Source: Thermoflexales bacterium
GTDB lineage: Bacteria; Chloroflexota; Anaerolineae; Fen-1058
Length of the DNA: 6,383 nucleotides
Direction: 5' to 3'
Assembly (NCBI GenBank): GCA_030834835.1
Contig: JAUQXD010000018.1
Span: 1-6,383 of the forward strand
Below the pieces are notes generated by a model, which saw nothing but the letters and a program-made list of their open reading frames with translations, ran no database searches and was not told the DNA's origin. Of this stretch, positions 1 to 5,819 are shown piece after piece (the stretch's first letter is position 1; each line of letters starts with the position of its first letter). Made by a program: the position numbers and the translations under genes.

Positions 1-690
1 TCGGAAGCCGCCGAACGAAGCGCGAAGCGCCTGGGGCTGTCGAGCGATCATGTTTACAACCTCGCGTTGATTGCGGCGATAATGGGCGTGCTGGGCGCGC
101 GGTTGGGCTACGTGCTGGAGCACTTCACGATCTATCAAGCGTATCCGGCGCAGATCATCGCGCTTGATCTCAATACGCTGTCGGTGGGCTGGGGCGCCGC
201 GATTGGCCTATTGGCAGCCTATGCGTATGCCCGCCGCAAAAGCATTGCCAATCGCAAGTTGTTGGATGCGTTGACGCCGGGCCTCCTCGTGCTGGCGGGC
301 GGGCTGGCGCTGGCGGACTTCGCGAGCGGCGATAGCTACGGATCACCGGCGTCGCTGCCGTGGTCGATCGAGTTGTGGGGCGTGGCGCGGCATCCCACGC
401 AGGTCTATCAATTGATTGCGGTGGGCGTGATCGCCGCGATCGAGTTGAAGAGTGATCGGGCGTGTGACGGCCTGCGTTTTGGCTTATTCATCGCGCTGTA
501 TGCCGCGTCCCGATTGATCATCGAAGCCTTCCGGGGCGATTCGGCCGTCATCAATGGCGTGCGCACCGCGCAGGTGTGGAGTCTAATCATTATGCTGGCA
601 GCGTTGTGGGTAGTGCGGCAATGGGCACACACCGTGCCAGTACATTCATCTACCCTTAAGGTTTCAGACGATCAAGATCAGGTATACTAA
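1..690 (+). CDS. lgt: Lgt-family (prolipoprotein diacylglyceryl transferase-like) membrane protein, 5' partial, divergent active site
   Basis: The frame is open from base 1 to the TAA at 688-690 (229 codons visible), so the true start lies upstream; a TTG at 67 is internal to the conserved region. Authentic Lgt moves the diacylglyceryl group of phosphatidylglycerol onto the lipobox cysteine of prolipoproteins in the cytoplasmic membrane. Family landmarks are visible: an AERxAKRLGL stretch at the left edge, GARLGYVL (about 91-114), the RHPTQVYQ motif (388-411), and a SRLIIEAFR segment (508-534) that keeps the Arg and Glu matching E. coli R239 and E243. Several hydrophobic segments fit a multi-pass protein. 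The family signature GRIGNFxNGE is strongly altered at 304-342, where it reads LALADFASGDSYG: the positions matching essential R143 and N146 are Ala and Asp. The His of the LSFHGG motif is also absent (178-195). It may therefore be a paralogue with altered function. Family membership is fairly sure; enzymatic activity is doubtful. Confidence 0.75.
   Translation, partial: SEAAERSAKRLGLSSDHVYNLALIAAIMGVLGARLGYVLEHFTIYQAYPAQIIALDLNTLSVGWGAAIGLLAAYAYARRKSIANRKLLDALTPGLLVLAGGLALADFASGDSYGSPASLPWSIELWGVARHPTQVYQLIAVGVIAAIELKSDRACDGLRFGLFIALYAASRLIIEAFRGDSAVINGVRTAQVWSLIIMLAALWVVRQWAHTVPVHSSTLKVSDDQDQVY
683..688 (+). promoter_or_regulatory. Possible -10 element for the L,D-transpeptidase gene
   Basis: TATACT matches the sigma-70 -10 consensus at five of six bases and lies 32 bases before the GTG start at 721, overlapping the end of the upstream gene. 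No good -35 box stands 16-18 bases upstream (the hexamer there is GGTTTC), so this is a weak call. Only 30 bases separate the two genes, so co-transcription from upstream is equally possible. Confidence 0.25.
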
Positions 691-720
691 AAACCAGATT
701 ATTCAGGGAGTTTATCGGTT

Positions 721-1749
721 GTGACTGATTTAACCCGGCGTGATTTTCTAAAATTTTCAAGCGTAGCCTTATCCGCGGCGGTCCTGAAGCCGTTTCCGCC
801 CGATGAGGAGCGCCCGCAGCCCATCGGGTTGGGGCGTATTACCGATTGGCGCGTGTGGGCTTACCACGAACCTCGACCGGGCGCACGCCGCGAAGTCGCC
901 CTGACGCGCGATCAGATCGTGGATGTGTTGGACGTGGTCAGCACCGAGGGGCTGCTGTCGCACAATTCGGTGTGGAACCTGACGAAGTATGGGTGGTTGT
1001 ATTCGTCGTGGGTGCAGCCGGTGGAGCACAAGATCAACCCGGTGGTGCAGCGCGTACCCCGGAACGGCTTCTGGGCCGAGGTTAGCGTACCGTTTGTCGA
1101 GATGCGGGCCGCGCCTAAAGACACGGTCGCCAGGTTGTACCGGCTGTATTACAGCAGTGTGCATCTGGTCGTCAGCACGGTGCGAGACGACAGCGGCGAC
1201 GTCTGGTATCAACTCAAAGACGATCAATACGAAAGCCGGGTCGAATTCGTGCGCGCCGAAGCATTGCGCCCAATTCCGCGCTCGGAACTGACGCCCATTT
1301 CACCTTTTGCGACAGACAAACGGCTGGAGGTCAGCCTGAAAGATCAGAAGGTGTTGGCGTACGAGGACGACAAACTCGTCTGGTCGACGCGGTGCGCCAC
1401 CGGGGCCGCCTTCACCATCGAGGGCGTGGGGCTGGTCGATTTCACGACGCCGATGGGCGAGCACACCGTGGTGCGCAAGCGCCCTTCGCGGCACATGATG
1501 GGCTTCATCGGTCGCGCTGACGAATACGATTTGCCCGGTGTGCCGTACTGTACGTACTTTACACAGGATGGCGCGGCGGTGCATGGCGCGTACTGGCATA
1601 ACGATTTTGGTCATCCGCGCAGCCACGGCTGTGTCAACGTGCTGGCCGAGGACGCCAAATGGGTCTATCGATGGTCGATACCGGTGGCCGCTTACGACGA
1701 TGCGTTGTTGACGGTTGAAGACGGCGGCACCCCCATTAGCGTAGTCTGA
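721..1749 (+). CDS. Tat-exported L,D-transpeptidase (YkuD domain)
   Basis: This 342-residue protein is predicted to form or remodel 3-3 crosslinks in peptidoglycan, or attach partners to it, outside the cytoplasmic membrane. Residues 4-22 form a twin-arginine signal (TRRDFLKFSS followed by a short hydrophobic stretch), so it should leave the cell folded. No clear AxA cleavage site follows and the segment may stay as an anchor. Residues about 110-190 look like a small beta-rich SH3-like or YkuD-associated region. The YkuD catalytic domain spans about 200-330: VHG with His288, then SHGCVN at 301-306 with nucleophile Cys304 and partner His302, so the active site looks intact. The start is GTG at 721, preceded by AGGGAG (705-710) at 10 bases; starting here preserves the Arg-Arg motif. 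It follows the Lgt-like gene by 30 bases, which suggests an envelope gene pair. Domain assignment is secure; the exact physiological substrate is not known. Confidence 0.9.
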   Translation: MTDLTRRDFLKFSSVALSAAVLKPFPPDEERPQPIGLGRITDWRVWAYHEPRPGARREVALTRDQIVDVLDVVSTEGLLSHNSVWNLTKYGWLYSSWVQPVEHKINPVVQRVPRNGFWAEVSVPFVEMRAAPKDTVARLYRLYYSSVHLVVSTVRDDSGDVWYQLKDDQYESRVEFVRAEALRPIPRSELTPISPFATDKRLEVSLKDQKVLAYEDDKLVWSTRCATGAAFTIEGVGLVDFTTPMGEHTVVRKRPSRHMMGFIGRADEYDLPGVPYCTYFTQDGAAVHGAYWHNDFGHPRSHGCVNVLAEDAKWVYRWSIPVAAYDDALLTVEDGGTPISVV

Positions 1750-1840
1750 ATCTGCCCCAACGGGCGGTATGATTTGGATCATTGTGAGAATTTTCATCAT
1801 CCCGTAACCTATAGCCTGGTTGCACGACTTAGGTGAAGAT

Positions 1841-1874
1841 GACAAATGACCAGATGAAAGTCAGTATATTTGTC
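1841..1874. repeat. Imperfect inverted repeat upstream of the ccmE promoter
   Basis: GACAAAT (1841-1847) is complementary to ATTTGTC (1868-1874), with a further GAC/GTC pair inside (1848-1850 and 1860-1862). It lies about 20 bases upstream of the -35 box at 1894. It could be an operator or a weak end-of-transcript hairpin for the transpeptidase gene, but there is no run of T directly after it. Arms of this size can arise by chance. Confidence 0.25.
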
Positions 1875-1893
1875 CCGCTTTTCTGACCGCGCA

Positions 1894-1922
1894 TTGACAT
1901 GGCAATTTCGGAATGGTACACT
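1894..1922 (+). promoter_or_regulatory. Sigma-70-type extended -10 promoter for the ccmEFHG operon
   Basis: A perfect -35 TTGACA (1894-1899) is followed after exactly 17 bases by TACACT (1917-1922), a four-of-six match to the -10 consensus that is preceded by the TGn extension (TG at 1914-1915). Transcription would begin near 1929-1930 and leave a leader of about 43 bases before the ccmE start. It is the best promoter-like site I saw in the window and sits in the only large gap, ahead of the ccm genes, so it most likely drives ccmE and at least part of the genes behind it. Confidence 0.65.
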
Positions 1923-1930
1923 AGCTACAG

Positions 1931-1955
1931 AGTGTGGATGTGTCTGGATCACACT
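1931..1955. promoter_or_regulatory. Small inverted repeat in the ccmE leader
   Basis: AGTGTG (1931-1936) is complementary to CACACT (1950-1955) across a 13-base loop, directly after the predicted transcription start and ending five bases before the ribosome binding site. It could be an operator half-site pair or a leader hairpin. With six-base arms it may be coincidental. Confidence 0.2.
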
Positions 1956-1972
1956 TCAACAGGGAGAGTAAC

Positions 1973-2413
1973 ATGAAGCCAAAGTATCTACTGGGTGGTT
2001 CACTGATTGTGGCGGCGGCCGCGTTTCTGATCGTGACCAGCATGACGGCCAACGCCCAATATTTCCTGACGATTACGCAGCTGCGCGACAAAGGGCAGAG
2101 TATGGTCGATCAAAGCGTGCGCGTGTCGGGTGCGGTCATCTACGAATCGACGTTATACGAGGTCCGCAACAGCGAGCCGTATCTGGAATTCGACGTGGTC
2201 GACACCGAAGATCAGATCGGCAAGCAGACGCCGCTGCGCATCGTGTACAAGGGTCCCAAGCCGGATCTGTTGCAGCCGCATGCGACGGCCATTGTGGAGG
2301 GGCATCTGGGTGCAGACGGCAAGTTCTATGCCGACACGCTGCTGTTGAAATGCCCGACCCGCTACGAAGAACAGTTCCCGAATCAGGTTGAGCAGCAGCC
2401 GGCACAGGGCTGA
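1973..2413 (+). CDS. ccmE: Cytochrome c maturation protein CcmE, CxxxY (Cys-type) heme chaperone
   Basis: CcmE carries heme on the outer face of the cytoplasmic membrane from the CcmABCD machinery to the CcmF heme lyase. The 146-residue protein has an N-terminal uncleaved-type membrane anchor (residues 4-26, after a Lys-containing N-tip). It is followed by an OB-fold-like beta domain, including RVSGAVIYEST (50-60), the PLRIVYKGPKPDLL strand region (87-100) and VEGHL (108-112). The heme-attachment motif is CPTRY, with Cys127 (codon 2351-2353) and Tyr131, in place of the HxxxY of proteobacteria. This matches the known Cys variant seen in some sulfate reducers and archaea. The tail after Tyr131 is short (15 residues). 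ATG 1973 is chosen over the in-frame GTG at 1934 because AGGGAG (1961-1966) lies six bases before it and the membrane anchor starts there. It is the first gene of the ccmE-F-H-G run. Confidence 0.9.
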   Translation: MKPKYLLGGSLIVAAAAFLIVTSMTANAQYFLTITQLRDKGQSMVDQSVRVSGAVIYESTLYEVRNSEPYLEFDVVDTEDQIGKQTPLRIVYKGPKPDLLQPHATAIVEGHLGADGKFYADTLLLKCPTRYEEQFPNQVEQQPAQG

Positions 2414-2433
2414 TTGTCGTCAATGAATTGACA

Positions 2434-2457
2434 GAGAGATGGAGAGACGGAGAGATG
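2434..2457. repeat. Three tandem 8-bp repeats in the ccmE-ccmF spacer
   Basis: The units are GAGAGATG (2434-2441), GAGAGACG (2442-2449) and GAGAGATG (2450-2457). The outer copies are identical and the middle one differs by a T-to-C transition. Most of the array forms the left arm of the hairpin at 2437-2484. A similarly built array of a different 8-mer occupies the spacer between ccmH and ccmG. Confidence 0.85.
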
Positions 2458-2490
2458 TGGGCCTGGCTCTCCGTCTCTCTATCTGTTTTG
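2437..2490 (+). terminator. Strong 18-bp hairpin with short T tract between ccmE and ccmF (terminator or attenuator)
   Basis: Bases 2437-2454 are complementary to 2467-2484 over 18 positions, with a single G-T wobble (2441 against 2480) and a 12-base loop (2455-2466). GTTTTG follows at 2485-2490. The form is that of a rho-independent terminator on the + strand, although the T tract is only four long. Because ccmF begins 16 bases later with no promoter that I can see, partial read-through is more likely than full stop; this would make more ccmE than ccmF message. The hairpin could also be an RNA processing or stability element, or a dispersed intergenic repeat. Confidence 0.6.
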
Positions 2491-2496
2491 TAATGG

Positions 2497-2504
2497 GGAG
2501 GTGA
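2497..2504 (+). promoter_or_regulatory. Strong ribosome binding site that sets the ccmF start
   Basis: GGAGGTGA is a near-perfect complement to the 16S rRNA 3' end and lies directly upstream of ATG 2507 (five bases after GGAGG). It overlaps the in-frame GTG at 2501, which therefore cannot be the start it serves. This makes ATG 2507 the probable initiation codon. Confidence 0.8.
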
Positions 2505-2506
2505 AG

Positions 2507-4600
2507 ATGGTTCCTGATATTGGCTTAATTGCGCTGGTGTTGGCCGCCTTGAGTTCGCTCTATGCGCTGGTTATGGCAGCCATGGGCGGCAGTCAGAAAC
2601 GGCCCGATCTCATCGAAAGTGCGCGCCGCGCCGTCGTCGTCGTGATGCCGCTGTTGACCATCGCGTGCCTGACGATCATCATTTCCAACCTCGTCGGCGA
2701 TTATCACGTCGAATACACCTATCGCACCAGCAACAACACTACGCCCACATTCCTGCGCATCACGGCGCTGTGGGGCGGCCAGAACGGCAGCATCCTGTTC
2801 TGGAACTGGCTGATGTCGATTTTCTTGTTCTTTACGTTTCTGCGCCCGTGGAAGACCAATCGCGATTTGCTGCCGTGGACGATCGTGGTGGCGGTTGGCA
2901 CGCAGGCGTTCTTCTTGCTGCTGGTGATCTTCTTCGCGAATCCGTTCAATCGGTTGTGGGTGGATGCGGCAGGCAACGTCAGCGCGGCGCTCTTCCAGCC
3001 GGCAGGCCTGCGGGCCTTCACCGCGCCCGATGGCACCGGCCTGAATCCGCTGCTGCGCCATCCCGGCATGATCATCCATCCGCCGATGTTATATCTGGGC
3101 TTCGTTGGCCTGGTCATTCCGTTTGCCTACGCGTTGGCGGCCATGATCGCCCGCAACAAGACCGATAGTTGGATCCGTGCGTCACGGCGCGGGACGTTGA
3201 TTGCGTGGTTGTTCTTGAGTATTGGTCTGTTGCTAGGCGCGCGCTGGGCATACGACGTGCTGGGCTGGGGCGGCTACTGGGGCTGGGATCCGGTGGAAAA
3301 CTCGGCGCTGTTGCCGTGGCTGACGGCCACCGCTTTCCTGCACTCGGTCATCATTCAGGACAAGCGTGGCATGTTCAAGATCTGGAACATGGTGCTGATT
3401 TTGCTGTCATTCTGTTTGATGATCCTGGGTACGTTCGTCACGCGCACGGGCGTCATCTCCTCGGTGCACTCGTTCGCGCGATCGAGCCTGGGCGTGCCGT
3501 TCCTGTCGTTTACGGCGCTGGTGTTCGTCGGTTCGGTTCTCTTGATCATCAGCCGCTCGAATTTGCTCAAGAGCGAAAACAAACTCGACTCGATGTTGTC
3601 GCGCGAGGCGATGTTCGTGCTGAACAACTTCCTGTTCATGACGCTGACGTTTACGGTCTTTGTGGGCACCTACTACTCGATGTTCAGCGAACTGCTCGTC
3701 AATGAGAAACTCACGGTCGGGCCGCCGGTGTACAATCAGTTGATCGGGCCGCAGGTGGCATTGCTGATCCTGTTGATGGGCATCGGGCCGCTGGCCGCCT
3801 GGCGCAAGTCATCGCCGGAGGGGCTGGGCAAGATGGTCTGGAAGCCCGCCCTCTTCGCGGTGATCGTCATGGTCGGGCTGTTTATCATCGGCTTGCAGAT
3901 CATCCCGGTACTGCTGGGCTTTGGCCTGATCGCCTTTACGGGCGCGATCACGCTGTCGGAGTATTACCGGGGCGCGCGGGCGCGGCACCAATTATCGGGG
4001 GAGAGTTACTTTACGGCGTTGACGCGCTTGTTCGCGCGCAACCGGCGGCGTTACGGCGGCTATCTGATCCACGTTGGCGTGCTGGTGATGGGCATCGGTG
4101 TCATCGGCTCGGTCAACTTCCAGCAGCAGACGCAGCGCTCGTTGGCGCCGGGCGGCAGCATGACGGTGGGCCATTACACAATCACGTATAATCGCGGGCT
4201 GACGTGCAATCCGCAGTTTGGCATCAGCGGCGAGTGCGCCGAATGGTACACGGATCGCGGTCGTGACATACAGGTAATTGCCGGGTACATGACGGTTTCG
4301 CAGGCCGGCCAGCCGCCGGTGATTGTCGCGCCGTATCGCGAAGTGTTCTTGAACGGCACCGGCGAGTTGACCCCGCCCGGCATCTTGTCGTCAGTGGGTG
4401 AAGACTTATATCTGCTGTATCTGGGCGAGCAAAGCGGCTTTGGCACGATCAAAGCTTACATCAACCCGTTGATCCAGTTCCTGTGGATCGGCGGTATCAT
4501 TCTGGTGCTGGGCACGCTGGTGGCGATGTGGCCATCGGCCGCCGAGCGGCGCACGGCCGTCGTGCCGCAGCGCGCGGCATTAGTTCCCGGCGGACGGTGA
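2507..4600 (+). CDS. ccmF: Cytochrome c heme lyase subunit CcmF
   Basis: CcmF takes heme from holo-CcmE and, with CcmH, ligates it to apocytochrome c on the outer face of the membrane. The 697-residue protein is somewhat longer than usual (about 640-660) and has many membrane spans. Landmarks in order: TALWGGQNGSILFW (86-99); HPGMIIHPPMLYLG (185-198), where His191 matches the first periplasmic heme ligand; the WWD domain WGGYWGWDPVENSALLPW (254-271); His279, matching a transmembrane heme b ligand; TRTGVISSVHSFA (312-324), with His321 as the second periplasmic His; and GGYLIHVGV (517-525), with His522 as the second transmembrane His. All four expected histidines are thus present. The C-terminal periplasmic loop (about 537-655) contains an unusual cysteine pair, Cys567 and Cys577. 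A last span (656-676) ends the protein. The hairpin just upstream may lower its expression relative to ccmE; ccmH starts two bases after its stop. Confidence 0.95.
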   Translation: MVPDIGLIALVLAALSSLYALVMAAMGGSQKRPDLIESARRAVVVVMPLLTIACLTIIISNLVGDYHVEYTYRTSNNTTPTFLRITALWGGQNGSILFWNWLMSIFLFFTFLRPWKTNRDLLPWTIVVAVGTQAFFLLLVIFFANPFNRLWVDAAGNVSAALFQPAGLRAFTAPDGTGLNPLLRHPGMIIHPPMLYLGFVGLVIPFAYALAAMIARNKTDSWIRASRRGTLIAWLFLSIGLLLGARWAYDVLGWGGYWGWDPVENSALLPWLTATAFLHSVIIQDKRGMFKIWNMVLILLSFCLMILGTFVTRTGVISSVHSFARSSLGVPFLSFTALVFVGSVLLIISRSNLLKSENKLDSMLSREAMFVLNNFLFMTLTFTVFVGTYYSMFSELLVNEKLTVGPPVYNQLIGPQVALLILLMGIGPLAAWRKSSPEGLGKMVWKPALFAVIVMVGLFIIGLQIIPVLLGFGLIAFTGAITLSEYYRGARARHQLSGESYFTALTRLFARNRRRYGGYLIHVGVLVMGIGVIGSVNFQQQTQRSLAPGGSMTVGHYTITYNRGLTCNPQFGISGECAEWYTDRGRDIQVIAGYMTVSQAGQPPVIVAPYREVFLNGTGELTPPGILSSVGEDLYLLYLGEQSGFGTIKAYINPLIQFLWIGGIILVLGTLVAMWPSAAERRTAVVPQRAALVPGGR

Positions 4601-4602
4601 GT

Positions 4603-5127
4603 ATGAGTCGATCAGTTCGATTTTTAGGCGGTAGCGTTTGGCTGGCGTTGGTGATCAGCCTGACAGTGTTGGCCGGGGTGGCGTCGGCGCAGGATGGCTC
4701 GCTACCGACGCCGGTGCCTGGTTCGCAGTCGCGCGCCGTGACACAAGATGAGGTGAACGCGATTGCGAAGCAGATGTATTGCCCGGTCTGTGAGAATGAG
4801 CCGTTGGATGCGTGCCGCACGGCGGCGTGTCAGCAGTGGCGGGCGCAGATCGCGCAAATGTTGAGCGAAGGCCAGACGGAGCAGCAGATCAAACAGTATT
4901 TCGTCGATCGCTACGGGCTGCGCGTGCTGGCGCAGCCGCCCGCCGAGGGCAATTCGCTATTGCTCTGGGTGCTGCCGCTGGTCGCGCTGATACTCGGCGG
5001 GGGCTATGTGGCGCTGTTGATGCGGCGGATGCGGGCGCGGGGCGCAGCTGCACCGGCGGACGCCGCGCCTAAAACCGGCGGGGACGAGTATCTCGATCGG
5101 GTTGAGCAAGATTTGAAGGACTATTAG
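4603..5127 (+). CDS. ccmH: Cytochrome c maturation thiol oxidoreductase CcmH (CcmL-type, four-cysteine)
   Basis: CcmH is a membrane-anchored protein that helps hold the CXXCH cysteines of apocytochrome c in the right redox state and works with CcmF in heme ligation. The 174-residue protein has a signal peptide or anchor (about 1-29, ending VASA), a three-helix CcmH domain (about 45-110) with MYCPVCENEPLD in place of the common LRCxxCQNQ, one membrane span (about 119-140), and a charged cytoplasmic tail ending in DEYLDRVEQDLKDY. The redox pair is Cys60/Cys63; two additional cysteines, Cys71 and Cys76, follow in the same domain. It is the short form without a fused CcmI/TPR part. ATG 4603 is two bases after the ccmF stop, implying translational coupling; only a weak GGTGA precedes it. 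The longer in-frame reading from 4483 is rejected because it overlaps ccmF and would bury the signal peptide. Confidence 0.9.
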   Translation: MSRSVRFLGGSVWLALVISLTVLAGVASAQDGSLPTPVPGSQSRAVTQDEVNAIAKQMYCPVCENEPLDACRTAACQQWRAQIAQMLSEGQTEQQIKQYFVDRYGLRVLAQPPAEGNSLLLWVLPLVALILGGGYVALLMRRMRARGAAAPADAAPKTGGDEYLDRVEQDLKDY

Positions 5128-5161
5128 AATCAGCGAATCGGCGAATCAGCGAATGGCTGAT
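5128..5161. repeat. Three tandem 8-bp repeats plus small hairpin in the ccmH-ccmG spacer
   Basis: Starting at the base after the ccmH stop, the units are AATCAGCG (5128-5135), AATCGGCG (5136-5143) and AATCAGCG (5144-5151), followed by a diverged AATGGCTG (5152-5159). The outer copies are identical and the middle one carries one A-to-G transition. The third unit also pairs with what follows: ATCAGC (5145-5150) against GCTGAT (5156-5161) with a five-base loop. No T tract follows, so a terminator is unlikely. Confidence 0.8.
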
Positions 5162-5197
5162 CCTCCGTGCGCTCGTTGATGTGCTGACTGAATCGAT

Positions 5198-5800
5198 ATG
5201 AGCGAACTTCCAACTGAACCATCGGAACAGACCCCGGTTGAGGGGACTACGGCTGACGAGAACGCGCCGGTAGGCGCGCGGCGCTATGTGGTCTTTGGCC
5301 TGGTGGTGGTTTTCATCGGCTTTCTGGCCTGGGGACTGTTTACGCGCAATCAGACGCAGCCCACCTCTGGCCCGGCGCCCGACTTCTCGCTGACTTTGTA
5401 CGACGGTTATCACGGCAATGCGGAGAAGTCGCCCATCAAGTTATCGGAACTGCGCGGCAAGGTGGTGCTGATCAACTTCTGGGCATCATGGTGCATTCCG
5501 TGCGCCGATGAAGCCGCCGACCTTGAAGCGGCCTATCGAATGTACAAAGATCGCGGCGTGGTGTTTCTGGGCATCGACTGGCTGGATAATGAAGCCGATG
5601 CGCGCAACTACCTGAAGAAGTTCGACATCACATTTGCGAACGGCCCGGACTTGCAGACGAAGATCGGCCCGATGTATCGCCTCAGCGGCGTGCCAGAGAC
5701 CTACGTGCTGGACAGGCAGGGCAACGTGCGCTTCACTAAGATCAGCCCGGTGTCCACCGCCGAACTTGCCACTTGGTTTGAGCAGCTGTTGAAAGAATGA
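5198..5800 (+). CDS. ccmG: Membrane-anchored thioredoxin-like protein, CcmG/DsbE (TlpA/ResA family)
   Basis: This 200-residue protein is expected to reduce disulfides in apocytochrome c or CcmH on the outer face of the membrane, drawing electrons from a CcdA/DsbD-type protein not seen here. It has an acidic, Pro/Thr-rich N-terminal tail (1-28), one membrane span (about 30-48), then a thioredoxin fold of the AhpC/TSA-Redoxin type: PDFSLTLYDG (61-70), GKVVLINFWASWCIPC (87-102) with redox Cys99 and Cys102, and GVPETYVLDRQG (164-175) with the cis-Pro at 166. The N-terminal tail is longer than in the proteobacterial protein. The start ATG 5198 lacks a convincing ribosome binding site, but no other start precedes the anchor. 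It follows ccmH by 70 bases that hold the tandem repeats, giving the order E-F-H-G. ResA or TlpA would be an alternative name, but the ccm neighbours favour CcmG. Confidence 0.85.
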   Translation: MSELPTEPSEQTPVEGTTADENAPVGARRYVVFGLVVVFIGFLAWGLFTRNQTQPTSGPAPDFSLTLYDGYHGNAEKSPIKLSELRGKVVLINFWASWCIPCADEAADLEAAYRMYKDRGVVFLGIDWLDNEADARNYLKKFDITFANGPDLQTKIGPMYRLSGVPETYVLDRQGNVRFTKISPVSTAELATWFEQLLKE

Positions 5801-5806
5801 ATTGAC

Positions 5807-5812
5807 AGGAGG
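5807..5812 (+). promoter_or_regulatory. Perfect ribosome binding site deciding the antitoxin start
   Basis: AGGAGG lies seven bases before ATG 5820 and only one base before ATG 5814, so 5820 is the likely initiation codon. It sits directly after the ccmG stop; I saw no convincing promoter in the 19-base gap, so the antitoxin may be read through from the ccm operon or from a promoter inside ccmG. Confidence 0.75.
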
Positions 5813-5819
5813 CATGCGT

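Noticed and set aside
1754..1765. A GCCC/GGGC hairpin just after the transpeptidase stop as a terminator.
   Set aside because: The stem is only four base pairs with no T tract directly after it.
1300..1845. A 181-codon reading frame on the minus strand over the end of the transpeptidase gene.
   Set aside because: It is antisense to a well-recognised YkuD domain and its translation, rich in Arg and His, matches no family I know; it is a shadow of the real gene.
1934..1972. A GTG start for ccmE at 1934.
   Set aside because: ATG 1973 has a good ribosome binding site, the anchor begins there, and 1934 is only a few bases after the predicted transcription start.
2525..3117. Long minus-strand and alternative-frame readings over ccmF.
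   Set aside because: They lie wholly within the conserved ccmF frame and have low-complexity, shadow-like translations.
4483..4602. An upstream in-frame extension of ccmH starting at 4483.
   Set aside because: It overlaps the end of ccmF by over 100 bases, has an Arg-rich composition typical of an out-of-frame reading and would displace the signal peptide from the N-terminus.
2422..5808. An exact 13-base repeat, AATGAATTGACAG, at 2422-2434 and 5796-5808, each containing TTGACA just after a ccm gene.
   Set aside because: Neither copy has a -10 element at 16-18 bases. A 13-base match in a window of this size is only mildly unexpected by chance, so I do not call it a promoter or a functional repeat.
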